From C7867-002 sp964637485 (GTDB taxonomy: Bacteria; Patescibacteriota; Minisyncoccia; Phycocordibacterales; PALSA-1337), in NCBI GenBank assembly GCA_964637485.1, contig CAZWUU010000001.1, positions 1-46,451 of the forward strand: a stretch of 46,451 nucleotides of DNA, read 5' to 3'. Positions 1-8,200 of the stretch are shown here, piece by piece. Each line of letters starts with the position of its first letter. Within the stretch, counting starts at the first letter, position 1. The notes beneath the pieces were generated by a model. The model saw nothing but the letters and a program-made list of their open reading frames with translations, had not been told where the DNA came from and searched no databases. Both the position numbers and the translations under genes were made by a program.

Positions 1-962
1 CCAATAATATACTGCTTCATTGTCATCCTTCACCTGACCCTGATTCGGTCGGTTCGGCACTGGCTATGAGATTTGCTCTCGAGCAATTGGGTAAAAAGGT
101 AACAGTTATAAAAGGAGACTCAGACCTATCAAAAGGCTTCATGCATTTTCCTGGAGCAAAAGATATAGTGCTCAAAAATTTTTCAGAAATAGACCGCACT
201 ATATATGACCTTTTTATCGTTTTGGATTCGTCTACATTGGACAGAATATCGGGTTTGGTAGATGTATCTTCGTTTGGTGAGATAAAGCTGATAAATATAG
301 ACCATCATGTTTCCAATACAGGATTCGGATATATCAATATGATAGTTTCGGATTATCCCGCAACAGCACAAATATTATATGACCTGTTTTTGAAATGGGG
401 CATAGAGATAAATGACAATATTGCTACAAACCTATTTATAGGAATATACACCGACACGGGAGGCTTGAAATACAGGAATGTCAGCAGACGAACATACGAA
501 ATCATGGCAGATTTGGTCACTAAGACGAAAAACTTTTCAGAATGCATAGATAAGATGGAAAATTCTAACACCCCGGAAGTGTTGGCATTCGTCGGATTGG
601 CCATGAATAATATCCGGACTTTTTGCCAAGGCAGAGTGGCAATTTCCGCCATTACTTTCGAAGAATTAAGAAGGAGAAATATTAAAGAGTCAGATATGGG
701 CATAATGCAGATTTCACCACTTCTACGATCTGTCGATGGTTGGGACTTAGATATAGCCTTGATTGAAACGAAACCAGGGAACATAAAAGTCGGACTTAGA
801 ACGAGAGACGAATCTGTTTTTGATCTTACGAAGTTGGCTACTGCTCTCGGCGGAGGCGGTCACAAATCGGCCGCTGGAGCATTGATCAAGGACAGTTCCA
901 TCGAAAAGGCGATCGACATAGTTGTTAATAAAGCCAAAGAAATTTATAATCTGAAAGACTAA
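1..962 (+). CDS. DHH/DHHA1 family phosphoesterase (NrnA-like), 5' partial
   Basis: The reading frame is open from base 3 at the left edge, so the true start lies outside the window. The first visible residues include HPSPDPDSVGSA, the first metal-binding motif of DHH enzymes, so the ATG at 66 is internal. Further on are the signature IDHH, a YTDTGG motif and, near the C-terminus, the DHHA1 substrate-binding motif GGGGHKSAAG. Enzymes of this family (NrnA type) are cytosolic Mn-dependent phosphodiesterases that degrade short oligoribonucleotides (nanoRNA) and sometimes 3'-phosphoadenosine 5'-phosphate or cyclic dinucleotides. The exact substrate cannot be told from sequence. The gene is followed after 9 nt by the cyclophilin gene on the same strand, so they are probably cotranscribed. 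Confidence 0.88.
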   Translation, partial: NNILLHCHPSPDPDSVGSALAMRFALEQLGKKVTVIKGDSDLSKGFMHFPGAKDIVLKNFSEIDRTIYDLFIVLDSSTLDRISGLVDVSSFGEIKLINIDHHVSNTGFGYINMIVSDYPATAQILYDLFLKWGIEINDNIATNLFIGIYTDTGGLKYRNVSRRTYEIMADLVTKTKNFSECIDKMENSNTPEVLAFVGLAMNNIRTFCQGRVAISAITFEELRRRNIKESDMGIMQISPLLRSVDGWDLDIALIETKPGNIKVGLRTRDESVFDLTKLATALGGGGHKSAAGALIKDSSIEKAIDIVVNKAKEIYNLKD

Positions 963-971
963 TCAAAAAAT

Positions 972-1661
972 ATGAATAAAAACTCAATCATGGTTTCCGG
1001 TATAGTAATTTTCGTAGTTTTGGCAGTAATGTGGTTTGTTTTTGATAGGCAATACAAGCAAACACTTTCATCAGATGTCGTGTCTGAGAATCCTGGTGTG
1101 ACTCCTGTAGATGTTACTGCGAGTGTCGGTGGAAATGTGGCTACTGGTACGGCGACTATTATAAATAAAGCAGATAAAAATTTTATGCATACGATAACCA
1201 TAGAGACTAACAAAGGTAAGATAGTATTCGAGACTTATGATATGGATGCTCCAAACACAGTTAACAATTTTGTGACGCTAGCAAATAAAGGTTTTTATAA
1301 TGGGGTCATATTTCACCGCGTCATAGAAGGGTTTATGATTCAGGGTGGTGATCCGACAGGAACCGGACGTGGTGGGCCTGGATATCAGTTTGCAGACGAG
1401 CTAAATAGTATTACGGAATCATATAAGAAGGGGTATGTACGCGGAACAGTCGCTATGGCAAATGCAGGACCCAATACAAATGGAAGTCAGTTTTTCATAA
1501 TGCACAAGGATACACCACTACCAAATGCATACACAATATTTGGAAGAGTGGTGTCAGGAATGGACGTGGTAGATGCGATCGCTTCGTCTGAAGTTGATGC
1601 AAATGACAAGCCTGTCGTATCCGTTGTCATGAATAAAGTTTCAGTACAGGAAAAGAAATAA
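972..1661 (+). CDS. Peptidyl-prolyl cis-trans isomerase, cyclophilin type, membrane anchored
   Basis: The protein has 229 residues. Residues about 7-25 form a single hydrophobic segment after a short polar N-terminus, followed by a Ser/Thr/Val-rich linker and then a complete cyclophilin domain from about residue 70. Diagnostic stretches are FHRVIEGFMIQGGD, with the catalytic Arg, and NTNGSQFFIM. Cyclophilins accelerate cis-trans isomerisation of X-Pro bonds. The N-terminal anchor suggests the domain works outside the membrane as a folding helper for secreted or pilus proteins, which is inference. It lies 9 nt after the DHH gene and 1 nt before the next gene, consistent with one operon. Confidence 0.9.
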   Translation: MNKNSIMVSGIVIFVVLAVMWFVFDRQYKQTLSSDVVSENPGVTPVDVTASVGGNVATGTATIINKADKNFMHTITIETNKGKIVFETYDMDAPNTVNNFVTLANKGFYNGVIFHRVIEGFMIQGGDPTGTGRGGPGYQFADELNSITESYKKGYVRGTVAMANAGPNTNGSQFFIMHKDTPLPNAYTIFGRVVSGMDVVDAIASSEVDANDKPVVSVVMNKVSVQEKK

Positions 1662-1662
1662 T

Positions 1663-2430
1663 ATGTCCGAATATTACAATTCAAGAAGAACAAGAAATCT
1701 TTACGATGAGGACGAACCATTCAAGATCAGTCGGTCCAAGATAGATTTGTTCATGAATTGTCCGCTTTGCTTCTATTTGGACAGAAAATTGGGAGTAGGC
1801 AGACCTCCTGGTTTTCCATTCAACCTGAACACAGCGGTAGATACATTACTAAAGAAAGAATTCGATATTCATAGATCACTCGGCTCCTCTCATCCGCTCA
1901 TGGACGCATACGGATTGAAAAACGTCGTGCCATTCAATGATCCTAGAATGGAAATCTGGAGAGACAATTTTAAGGGAGTGTCATATCACCACAAGCCTAC
2001 AAATCTGACCATTACAGGGGCGGTGGATGATATATGGATCAATAAGGCGGGTGAATTGATAGTCGTCGATTATAAGGCCACCAGCAAGGAAGAAAAGATA
2101 GCCTTGGACAAAGACTGGCAGATAGCATACAAGAGACAGATGGAGATATATCAGTGGTTGCTTCTCGGTAATTCATTTAAAGTTTGCAAAACTGGATATT
2201 TCGTCTATTGCAATGGAAAGACTGACAGAAAAGCTTTTGACGGCAAATTGGAATTTGATATCGATCTAATACCTTATGAAGGTGACGGTTCATGGATACC
2301 AGATGTTCTGGTCGCCATGAAAGAATGCCTAAATGCCGATAAGGCACCGAAGCCGAGTAAGACTTGCGATTATTGCAACTACAGGCGATCAGCTCGCGAC
2401 GTACAAACCGAACTGGAAAAAAGTAAATAA
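1663..2430 (+). CDS. PD-(D/E)XK nuclease superfamily protein (RecB/Cas4-like)
   Basis: The protein has 255 residues. The fold signature is visible as GAVDDIWI (Asp122/123) followed by LIVVDYKAT (Asp136, Lys138), the D...DxK metal-binding core of PD-(D/E)XK nucleases. Near the N-terminus is SRSKIDLFMNCPLCFYL, the typical 'sample the Cys' opening of RecB/AddB/Cas4-like domains, and near the C-terminus a CDYCNY pair with Cys222 shortly before it. Cysteines 33, 36, 222, 235 and 238 could hold an iron-sulfur cluster as in AddB and Cas4, though the spacing is not the canonical 1+3. No cas1, cas2 or CRISPR array is present, so a Cas4 role is not supported. Probable role is DNA repair or end processing. 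It is last in the operon and is followed by strong hairpins. Confidence 0.82.
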   Translation: MSEYYNSRRTRNLYDEDEPFKISRSKIDLFMNCPLCFYLDRKLGVGRPPGFPFNLNTAVDTLLKKEFDIHRSLGSSHPLMDAYGLKNVVPFNDPRMEIWRDNFKGVSYHHKPTNLTITGAVDDIWINKAGELIVVDYKATSKEEKIALDKDWQIAYKRQMEIYQWLLLGNSFKVCKTGYFVYCNGKTDRKAFDGKLEFDIDLIPYEGDGSWIPDVLVAMKECLNADKAPKPSKTCDYCNYRRSARDVQTELEKSK

Positions 2431-2453
2431 TATTCACACAAATGTTCTACTTT

Positions 2454-2480
2454 GCAGTCGGCCACTTTGTGGCCGACTGC
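2454..2480 (+). terminator. Perfect 12-bp hairpin after the first operon
   Basis: GCAGTCGGCCAC pairs perfectly with its complement across a three-base TTT loop, 24 nt after the stop codon of the PD-(D/E)XK gene. The tail is only mildly T-rich (ATTTCGT). It lies between convergent genes, so it may stop transcription from both sides. There is no rival coding use for the region. Confidence 0.6.
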
Positions 2481-2486
2481 ATTTCG

Positions 2487-2510
2487 TATCGCTTAAAGCC
2501 GCAAGCGATA
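2487..2510 (+). terminator. Second hairpin, 8-bp perfect stem
   Basis: TATCGCTT at 2487-2494 pairs with AAGCGATA at 2503-2510 around an 8-nt loop, directly after the 12-bp hairpin. A backup terminator or part of a structured 3' end is the simplest reading. A small RNA cannot be excluded. Confidence 0.4.
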
Positions 2511-2540
2511 TGTTGGGTATACGCAAATTATTTTATAAAT

Positions 2541-2558
2541 GCCACCTCGACAGATGGC
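2541..2558 (-). terminator. Terminator of the response regulator gene
   Basis: Read on the minus strand, GCCATCT pairs with AGGTGGC (one U-G wobble) around a GTCG tetraloop. It is followed by an A/T-rich tail beginning ATTTATAAAA. It lies about 70 nt after the response regulator stop codon. Confidence 0.5.
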
Positions 2559-2626
2559 GCATATAGAATAGGTTTACACCGATAAATAATTGCTGAAGTT
2601 TATATGAAATATACAGAAAATCGGAC

Positions 2627-3304
2627 TTATTGAGATATCTTGCGTATCATGTAGCCGCGTCCTGGCACGTTTATCACGTATTGAGTAAGGCCGGCTTTCG
2701 CGAGTTTATTTCTCAAATTTCTGATGTGTGCTTCGAGTGTGTTTGAAAATGGATTTATATCAGAATCCCATACATGCTCCATGATCTCTGGGCGTGTTAC
2801 TACAGAGCCGGCATGTCTCAGGAGGTATTCAAGCAGATTGAATTCCTTCTTTGTAAGCGGAATCAGAGTGTCGCCGTGAGTGACTTCGAATGTGCCGAGA
2901 TTTAACTTTAGTTGGCCGTTTTGCATAATCTCGGATTTTATATCAGGCGCTCTTCTCGATATTGCATCTATGCGAGTCTTCAGTTCATTGATAGAAAAAG
3001 GTTTAGTGATGTAGTCATCTGCGCCCGCGCGAAAGGCTTCGATCTTTGTGTCTGTATCCATGGTGTTTGATAAAAAAATAATAGGAGTGTTTTTTCCTAT
3101 TGCTCGGATTTCTCTGCAGACTGTAATGCCATCTTTCTTGGGAAGCGAGTAATCGAGGATTATGACATCGTAGTTATATGTTCGTGCCAGGAATGAGCCG
3201 TCTGCGCCGTCGTGAGCGACTTCTACCGTATGGGCAAATGCACCAAGATTTGATTTGACCGAGGAGGCTAGGTTGATGTCATCGTCAACAACCAGTGTTT
3301 TCAT
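2627..3304 (-). CDS. OmpR/PhoB-family response regulator (orphan)
   Basis: The protein has 225 residues when started at the ATG at 3304. An upstream in-frame codon adds nine residues, but the strong promoter places transcription start on the 3304 ATG. The receiver domain shows the acidic pocket VVDDD (Asp7-9), the phosphoacceptor Asp51 in ILDYSLPKKDG, the switch Ser79 in FLSN and Lys101 in TKPFS. The C-terminal winged-helix DNA-binding domain carries LTKKEFNLLEYLL and ends VPGRGYMIRK. Its targets are unknown. No histidine kinase is encoded in the window. The gene is divergent from rpsP, with both promoters packed into 83 bp, so it could regulate itself or rpsP; that is inference. Confidence 0.9.
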   Translation of the reverse strand: MKTLVVDDDINLASSVKSNLGAFAHTVEVAHDGADGSFLARTYNYDVIILDYSLPKKDGITVCREIRAIGKNTPIIFLSNTMDTDTKIEAFRAGADDYITKPFSINELKTRIDAISRRAPDIKSEIMQNGQLKLNLGTFEVTHGDTLIPLTKKEFNLLEYLLRHAGSVVTRPEIMEHVWDSDINPFSNTLEAHIRNLRNKLAKAGLTQYVINVPGRGYMIRKISQ

Positions 3305-3310
3305 AAGTCG

Positions 3311-3338
3311 AGTATAGTCATGCCCGACCATATGTCAA
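3311..3338 (-). promoter_or_regulatory. Promoter of response regulator, leaderless type
   Basis: On the minus strand TTGACA (3338-3333), a 16-bp spacer and TATACT (3316-3311) lie directly before the gene. Only 6 nt separate the -10 box from the ATG, so the predicted transcription start falls on the A of the start codon. Confidence 0.75.
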
Positions 3339-3351
3339 TATTTACTTTGAG

Positions 3352-3380
3352 TTGCGTTTATTACGAATATCTGGTAAATT
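3352..3380 (+). promoter_or_regulatory. Promoter of rpsP, leaderless type
   Basis: TTGCGT (3352-3357), a 17-bp spacer and TAAATT (3375-3380) are followed after 7 nt by the rpsP ATG at 3388. It is divergent from the response regulator promoter 14 bp away. Confidence 0.6.
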
Positions 3381-3387
3381 CTGGCCT

Positions 3388-3732
3388 ATGTTAATGATAC
3401 GTTTGCAGAGGACTGGCAGAAAGCATGAGCCGACATTCAGGCTCGTTTTAACCGATTCCAAGAACGGTCCTAAAAGTGGTAAATATTTGGAGAATTTGGG
3501 CTGGTACGATACCAGGATCAAAAACGATATAAATCAGATAAAGATAGACAGGGTCAAATACTGGATGTCCCAGGGAGCGAAGACATCTGTCACCGTCAAC
3601 AATTTCCTAATTTCAAAAAAGGTTATAGAGGGCAAAAAGCTCAATGCTTTGCCTAAGAAAAAGCCTATAAAGAAGGCAGAAGAAGCTAAGCCTGCAGAGG
3701 CTTCGGCTCCTGCGCCAGCACCAGCTGCTTAA
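3388..3732 (+). CDS. rpsP: 30S ribosomal protein S16
   Basis: The protein has 114 residues from ATG 3388. The conserved S16 core begins MLMIRLQRTGRKHEPTF and continues with GKYLENLGWYD. A longer frame from TTG 3352 would add 12 residues that do not belong to the family and would overlap the promoter, so 3388 is the start. After the S16 core there is a low-complexity Lys/Ala/Pro tail (about residues 88-114) ending in PAPAPAA, a common type of charged extension. S16 binds 16S rRNA early in assembly of the small subunit. It is followed by its own terminator instead of being joined to khpA. Confidence 0.96.
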   Translation: MLMIRLQRTGRKHEPTFRLVLTDSKNGPKSGKYLENLGWYDTRIKNDINQIKIDRVKYWMSQGAKTSVTVNNFLISKKVIEGKKLNALPKKKPIKKAEEAKPAEASAPAPAPAA

Positions 3733-3744
3733 TATTTTATTTAC

Positions 3745-3773
3745 ACGGAAGGCGGGTACACTCCGTCTTTTTT
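3745..3773 (+). terminator. Terminator after rpsP
   Basis: ACGGA (3745-3749) pairs with TCCGT (3762-3766), followed by C and six T residues. The stem is short and the loop is 12 nt, but the T tract is good. It lies 12 nt after the rpsP stop and upstream of the khpA promoter. Confidence 0.6.
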
Positions 3774-3797
3774 GTGCTTTCTCTCAAAAAATGATTG

Positions 3798-3806
3798 TGT
3801 TACAAT
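3798..3806 (+). promoter_or_regulatory. Extended -10 promoter for khpA
   Basis: TGT-TACAAT is an extended -10 element lying between the rpsP terminator and khpA. No clear -35 is seen. The implied leader is about 46 nt, so khpA is not leaderless. Confidence 0.5.
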
Positions 3807-3858
3807 GCCCGCAGTACAGAATAGTTGCCTGTACACGATTAAAATTTAGATAAAGAAT

Positions 3859-4191
3859 ATGCCATTAGATCAGCAATTCCTAGAGTACGTTATAAAAGCG
3901 TTAGTCGATAACCCGAGTGCCGTTAAGATAAACAGAACAGTAGACGAAATGGGCGTCTTGCTCACTTTGGATATAGACGCTGCGGACATGGGTAAGATCA
4001 TCGGTCGTCAGGGTAATACAGCCAAGTCTATCAGGACACTGTTGCGAGTCGTCGGTATGAAGAATAATTCTAGAGTAAATTTGAAGATAAATGAGCCGGC
4101 AGGAGGACTCAAGTCTCAATCAGCTCCTGTGAGTTCACAGTCAGCATCGAAGTCTGTAGATGAAGCCATGGCTGATTTGAAATTGGACTAA
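3859..4191 (+). CDS. khpA: KH-domain RNA-binding protein KhpA
   Basis: The protein has 110 residues. Residues 1-80 match the single KH domain of the KhpA (YlqC) family, with GKIIGRQG at residues 45-52 as the RNA-gripping GxxG loop. A polar Ser/Gln-rich tail of about 30 residues follows, longer than in typical KhpA of about 80 aa. In Firmicutes KhpA works with KhpB/EloR in RNA binding and cell elongation. Its place between rpsP and trmD is the classic neighbourhood of this family, except that rimM, which normally sits beside trmD, is absent here. It has its own promoter and terminator. Confidence 0.9.
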   Translation: MPLDQQFLEYVIKALVDNPSAVKINRTVDEMGVLLTLDIDAADMGKIIGRQGNTAKSIRTLLRVVGMKNNSRVNLKINEPAGGLKSQSAPVSSQSASKSVDEAMADLKLD

Positions 4192-4233
4192 ACAGATTGA
4201 ACGGATTAGAAATTTTGAATTGTGAATAGAAAG

Positions 4234-4277
4234 AGGTGTGAATGGAATATGCAGGATGCATACATTCACGCCTTTTT
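4234..4277 (+). terminator. Long terminator after khpA
   Basis: AGGTGTGAATG (4234-4244) pairs with CATTCACGCCT (4263-4273) with one G-U. An inner stem TATGCA/TGCATA closes on a GGA loop. Five T residues (4273-4277) then CTTTT follow. It is a strong intrinsic terminator. Confidence 0.85.
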
Positions 4278-4300
4278 CTTTTGGCACAAAAATCAGAGTA

Positions 4301-4329
4301 TTGTCAATATTTCACAATTGCGCTAATCT
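4301..4329 (+). promoter_or_regulatory. Promoter of trmD, leaderless type
   Basis: TTGTCA (4301-4306), a 17-bp spacer and TAATCT (4324-4329) are followed after exactly 6 nt by the trmD ATG at 4336. The -35 is good. The -10 keeps only the TA...T frame. Confidence 0.5.
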
Positions 4330-4335
4330 CATCTC

Positions 4336-5019
4336 ATGATAAATTTTCATATCATCACTCTGTTTCCTGAAAGCCTTGATTCCTATCTGGGAACTTCCAT
4401 CATAAATAGAGCGCAAAAGAATAAACACATAGTGGTCAAATTTTACAATCCGCGCGACTTTGCTGTTTCGCAAATGGCAAAGAAACTCACTTATGCAGAA
4501 AGGAGAGTTGATGACAGGCCGTATGGCGGAGGCCCTGGAATGGTCATGGAGGCACTACCTGTCCTGAGGGCGATAGATAAGGCGGTAGGCAGGAAAATGA
4601 TAAGCAAGAAAAATAAAGTGAAAATCGTCTTCTTTACCCCGGCCGGTCAGTCATTTTCAAACACGATCGCCGATACATATAAATCATATACAGATATCGT
4701 ACTCATTTGCGGACGATATGAGGGCATAGATGCCAGAATAAAAAAGGTATTTCCGATGACTGAAATATCCGTGGGGGATTACGTTCTTACCGGAGGCGAA
4801 TTACCGGCCATGATCGTGATAGATGCTGTGACCAGAAGATTGCCCGGGGTGCTCGGTCACGATGAATCGGTAGAAGAAATGAGGGTAGCGGGTAGTGATG
4901 TCTATACAAGACCAGAAACATTTATATATAAAAAGAAGAAATATTCGGTTCCAAAAGTTCTGTTGTCGGGTCACCACGCAAACATCGATAAATGGAAGCG
5001 GGGTTTGAAGAAGAGATAG
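4336..5019 (+). CDS. trmD: tRNA (guanine-N1-)-methyltransferase
   Basis: The protein has 227 residues, a normal to slightly short TrmD. It methylates G37 next to the anticodon with S-adenosylmethionine and prevents +1 frameshifting. Recognisable stretches are DDRPYGGGPGMVMEALPV near residues 60-77, LICGRYEGIDARI, and VGDYVLTGGELPAM, which belong to the trefoil-knot SAM site of the SPOUT superfamily. The ATG at 4336 is fixed by the family N-terminus (INFHIITLFPE) and by the promoter 6 nt upstream. No rimM or rplS flanks it, unlike the usual rpsP-rimM-trmD-rplS arrangement. Confidence 0.96.
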   Translation: MINFHIITLFPESLDSYLGTSIINRAQKNKHIVVKFYNPRDFAVSQMAKKLTYAERRVDDRPYGGGPGMVMEALPVLRAIDKAVGRKMISKKNKVKIVFFTPAGQSFSNTIADTYKSYTDIVLICGRYEGIDARIKKVFPMTEISVGDYVLTGGELPAMIVIDAVTRRLPGVLGHDESVEEMRVAGSDVYTRPETFIYKKKKYSVPKVLLSGHHANIDKWKRGLKKR

Positions 5020-5055
5020 GAAATCGCCAAATGCTTGTGTCATAGTCAGAATTCA

Positions 5056-5084
5056 TTGACAGTGAAATATATGTATGTTAGCTT
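5056..5084 (+). promoter_or_regulatory. Candidate promoter of rpoBC leader
   Basis: A consensus TTGACA (5056-5061) is followed after 17 bp by TAGCTT (5079-5084). The -10 is weak. If used, it gives rpoB a leader of about 165 nt, one of the longest in the window. Confidence 0.45.
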
Positions 5085-5115
5085 GTGGATAACTTCGCAG
5101 ATTGAGTTCTGCCCT

Positions 5116-5150
5116 AGCGGAGGATTATAAAGGTCAGTCCGCTCCGCGGA
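5116..5150 (+). promoter_or_regulatory. Mutually exclusive stems in rpoB leader
   Basis: AGCGGA (5116-5121) can pair with TCCGCT (5138-5143). Alternatively TCCGC (5138-5142) can pair with GCGGA (5146-5150). The two stems share bases and cannot form together. This is a possible conformational switch upstream of the terminator-like hairpin; only the pairing is seen, the function is inferred. Confidence 0.3.
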
Positions 5151-5203
5151 AATCTACCCATAATCTCTTGATTATAAATCAACGGTAACAGAAAACCCGT
5201 TCT

Positions 5204-5229
5204 CGTTCTCAATTTTGAGGACGTTTTTT
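5204..5229 (+). terminator. Terminator-like hairpin (attenuator candidate) before rpoB
   Basis: CGTTCTCA (5204-5211) pairs with TGAGGACG (5216-5223; one U-G) around an ATTT loop, and six T residues follow. It ends 27 nt before the rpoB start. It could end trmD transcripts, but the promoter candidate lies upstream of it, so premature termination of rpoBC transcripts is possible. Confidence 0.6.
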
Positions 5230-5256
5230 CGTTTTCTATTTTAATAACAAATAAAT

Positions 5257-8200
5257 ATGCCAACCCAAATCAGACCGAAGAAATATTTTTCTCGATATGA
5301 GAAACCTTTAGCTCCGATTCCAAACCTGGTCGAATCACAGATGCTATCCTATACGGATTTCTTGGAGAAAAGTTTGCCGGGTATTCTCAAGGAATTTTCT
5401 CCGATCAAGGACTATGCCGAGAAGAAGTTCGAACTTACGCTGGGCAAGGTAGAGATAGTCAGACCGAAATACGACGAGCACTATGCCAAGGAAAATAAGC
5501 AAAATTTCGAAGGTCAGATAAAGATCACGGTCACTCTCAAGAATAAGACCTTAAACGTAATAAAGGACCAGGAGATGTTTCTGGCTGATATACCTCTTAT
5601 GACTGATCACGGCACATTTATCATAAATGGAGTAGAGCGCGTGATAGTGCCTCAACTCGCCAGATCTTTCGGCATATTCTTCACTTCGACAGAATTGAAA
5701 GGCAAGAATTTCTTCGGTGCGAAGATCATTCCTGCTAGAGGCGTATGGATGGAAATAGAGACTGACAATGATGGCACTGTATATTGCCGAATCGACAGGA
5801 AGAGGAAATTTCCGGTGAGTTCTCTGCTCAGGATCCTGGGTGCAAATACTGACGCAGATATCAAGAATCTTTTCAAGGCCGATCCTGATGCTATGAAAGT
5901 CATCGAAGGCACTCTCGCCAAAGATCATGCCAAGACAGCTGATGAGGCCTATGTAGAAATATATAAGAGATTGCGCGACGGTGATCTAGCAACTCCAGAA
6001 AATGCTAAGTCTTTCATCACTGCCATTCTAAACGCTGATCGATATGATCTATCCAGAGTCGGAAGATTCCGCTTTAACAAGCGCTTCGAGAAACCTATGG
6101 ATGAACAATCGCTCTCAAGACACACTCTGAATATAGACGACCTCGTCACAACGATCGGTTATATAGTGAAGCTCAATGTGACACCTGATATGAAGGCGGA
6201 TGATATAGATCACCTCGGAAGCCGACGCGTGAGATACGTGGGAGAACTTCTCGAACAGAGAATAAGACTCGGTCTTTCTCAAATGAAGAGAAATATTCAG
6301 GATAAAATGTCTACCATCGAGCCGGATGTGACTCTTCCTGTCTCATTCATATATCCTCGACCGTTGCAGGCAAGAATAAAAGAATTTTTCACCACCAACC
6401 AACTGTCGCAGTTCATGGAACAGACCAACACTCTCGGTGAAATAGAGAATCTGAGGCAGTTCACAGCGCTCGGTCCCGGCGGACTTTCCAGAGAAAGAGC
6501 TGGTTTTGAAGTGCGCGACGTGCATCCGTCTCACTATGGACGCCTTTGTCCTATTCATACACCGGAAGGTCCGAACATCGGTCTTGTGTTGCGTATGGCT
6601 ACTTATGCCCGAACAAATGAATTTGGCATGATAGAGACTCCGTATGCAAAAGTAAAAGACGGAAAGGTAACCAGCGAAATTGTTTACTTGAATGCCTTGG
6701 AGGAAGAAAATTATCGTATCGCCCATGCCGCCACTCCCAGAAAAGAAGACGGCACTCTCGTAAATGATGATATAGAAATCAGACAAAACGGCAAGCCGGC
6801 TTTGGCAAAGAAAAGCGAAGTTGACTTCATTGACGTTGCCACAAATCAAGCATTTTCAGTAGCTACTTCGCTAATTCCATTCGTAAACCATGATGATGCA
6901 AACAGAGCATTGATGGGATCGAACATGTTGAAGCAAGCGACTCCGTGCCTTGTACCTGAAGCCCCATTTGTCGCTACAGGCATAGAAGAGAAGGCCATTC
7001 TCGATACTGGCAGGATAATAGTTGCTCCAGAGGATGGTGACATAGTCGCCGTTGATGCCAGGAAGATCGTATTTCAGGGCAAGAAGTCAGGAAAAAAACA
7101 TGAATATAAACTCATCCTTTTCCAGAGGACAAATGGCTTTACGGCATTTCATCAGAGACCTGTTGTTTCTGTTGGCGATAAGGTCAAGAAAGGAGATGTT
7201 CTGGCAGATACATCGACATCAGAAAATGGTCAAATTGCTCTCGGTCATAACGCTCTAGTCGCATTTATGTCGTGGTCAGGAAATAACTATGAGGACGCTA
7301 TCATTCTTTCAGAAAGAGTCGTAAAGAATTCCAAGTGGAGCTCCGTTCACATAGAAGAATTTGTCGTAAACGTTCGCGAGACCAAACTGGGTCCAGAAGT
7401 TACAACATGTGACATACCGAACGTCGGCGAAGCCAAGCTCAAAAATTTGACCGAAGAAGGTATTGTCCGCATCGGCGCTGAAGTCAGGCCTGGCGACATC
7501 CTGGTCGGTAAGATCAGTCCGAAAGGTGAGACACAGCTCACTCCCGAAGAAAGGTTGTTGCGATCTATTTTCGGCGAAAAGGCCAGAGATGTGAAAGATA
7601 CATCCAAGAGAATGGAAAACGGCAAGCGGGGCCGAGTCATAACAGTAAAGGTATTTTCTCGAGAACATGGAGATAAATTGGATTCAGGAATAATCAAACA
7701 GATATACATAGAAGTCGCCGAAGTCAGAAACATTTCTGTCGGTGACAAAATGGCAGGAAGGCACGGAAAAAAAGGTGTCATATCCAAGATTTTGCCGGAA
7801 GAAGAGATGCCATTCATGGAGGATGGAACTCCTATCGATGTCATATTGACTCCGCTCGGTGTGCCTTCTCGTATGAACTTGGGACAAATACTAGAATTGC
7901 ATCTAGGTCTTGCAGCCAATAGTCTGGGATATCAAGCGATAGTTCCTCCATTTGCCGGAGCTACAGATACAGAGATAAAGGATGAACTTAAGAAGGCCGG
8001 ATACGATACGACGGGTAAGATGAAACTCCGAGATGGAAGAACCGGAGAATACTTCGATCAGCCTATAGCGGTCGGATATATGTACATATTGAAACTTCAC
8101 CACATGGTGGAAGACAAGATACACATGCGTTCGATAGGTCCTTATTCTCTCATCACTCAGCAACCGTTGGGCGGTAAGGCACAGGGTGGAGGTCAGCGCT

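Noticed and set aside
1663..2430. Cas4 of a CRISPR system
   Set aside because: No cas1/cas2, no repeat-spacer array in the window and cysteine spacing not canonical.
2333..2566. 77-residue plus-strand frame running through the hairpins after the first operon
   Set aside because: It begins inside the nuclease gene and crosses two strong hairpins, so it is a chance frame.
7347..7919. 190-residue minus-strand frame opposite rpoB
   Set aside because: Entirely inside rpoB and Ser/Thr/Pro-rich; no sign of coding beyond the constraint of the sense gene.
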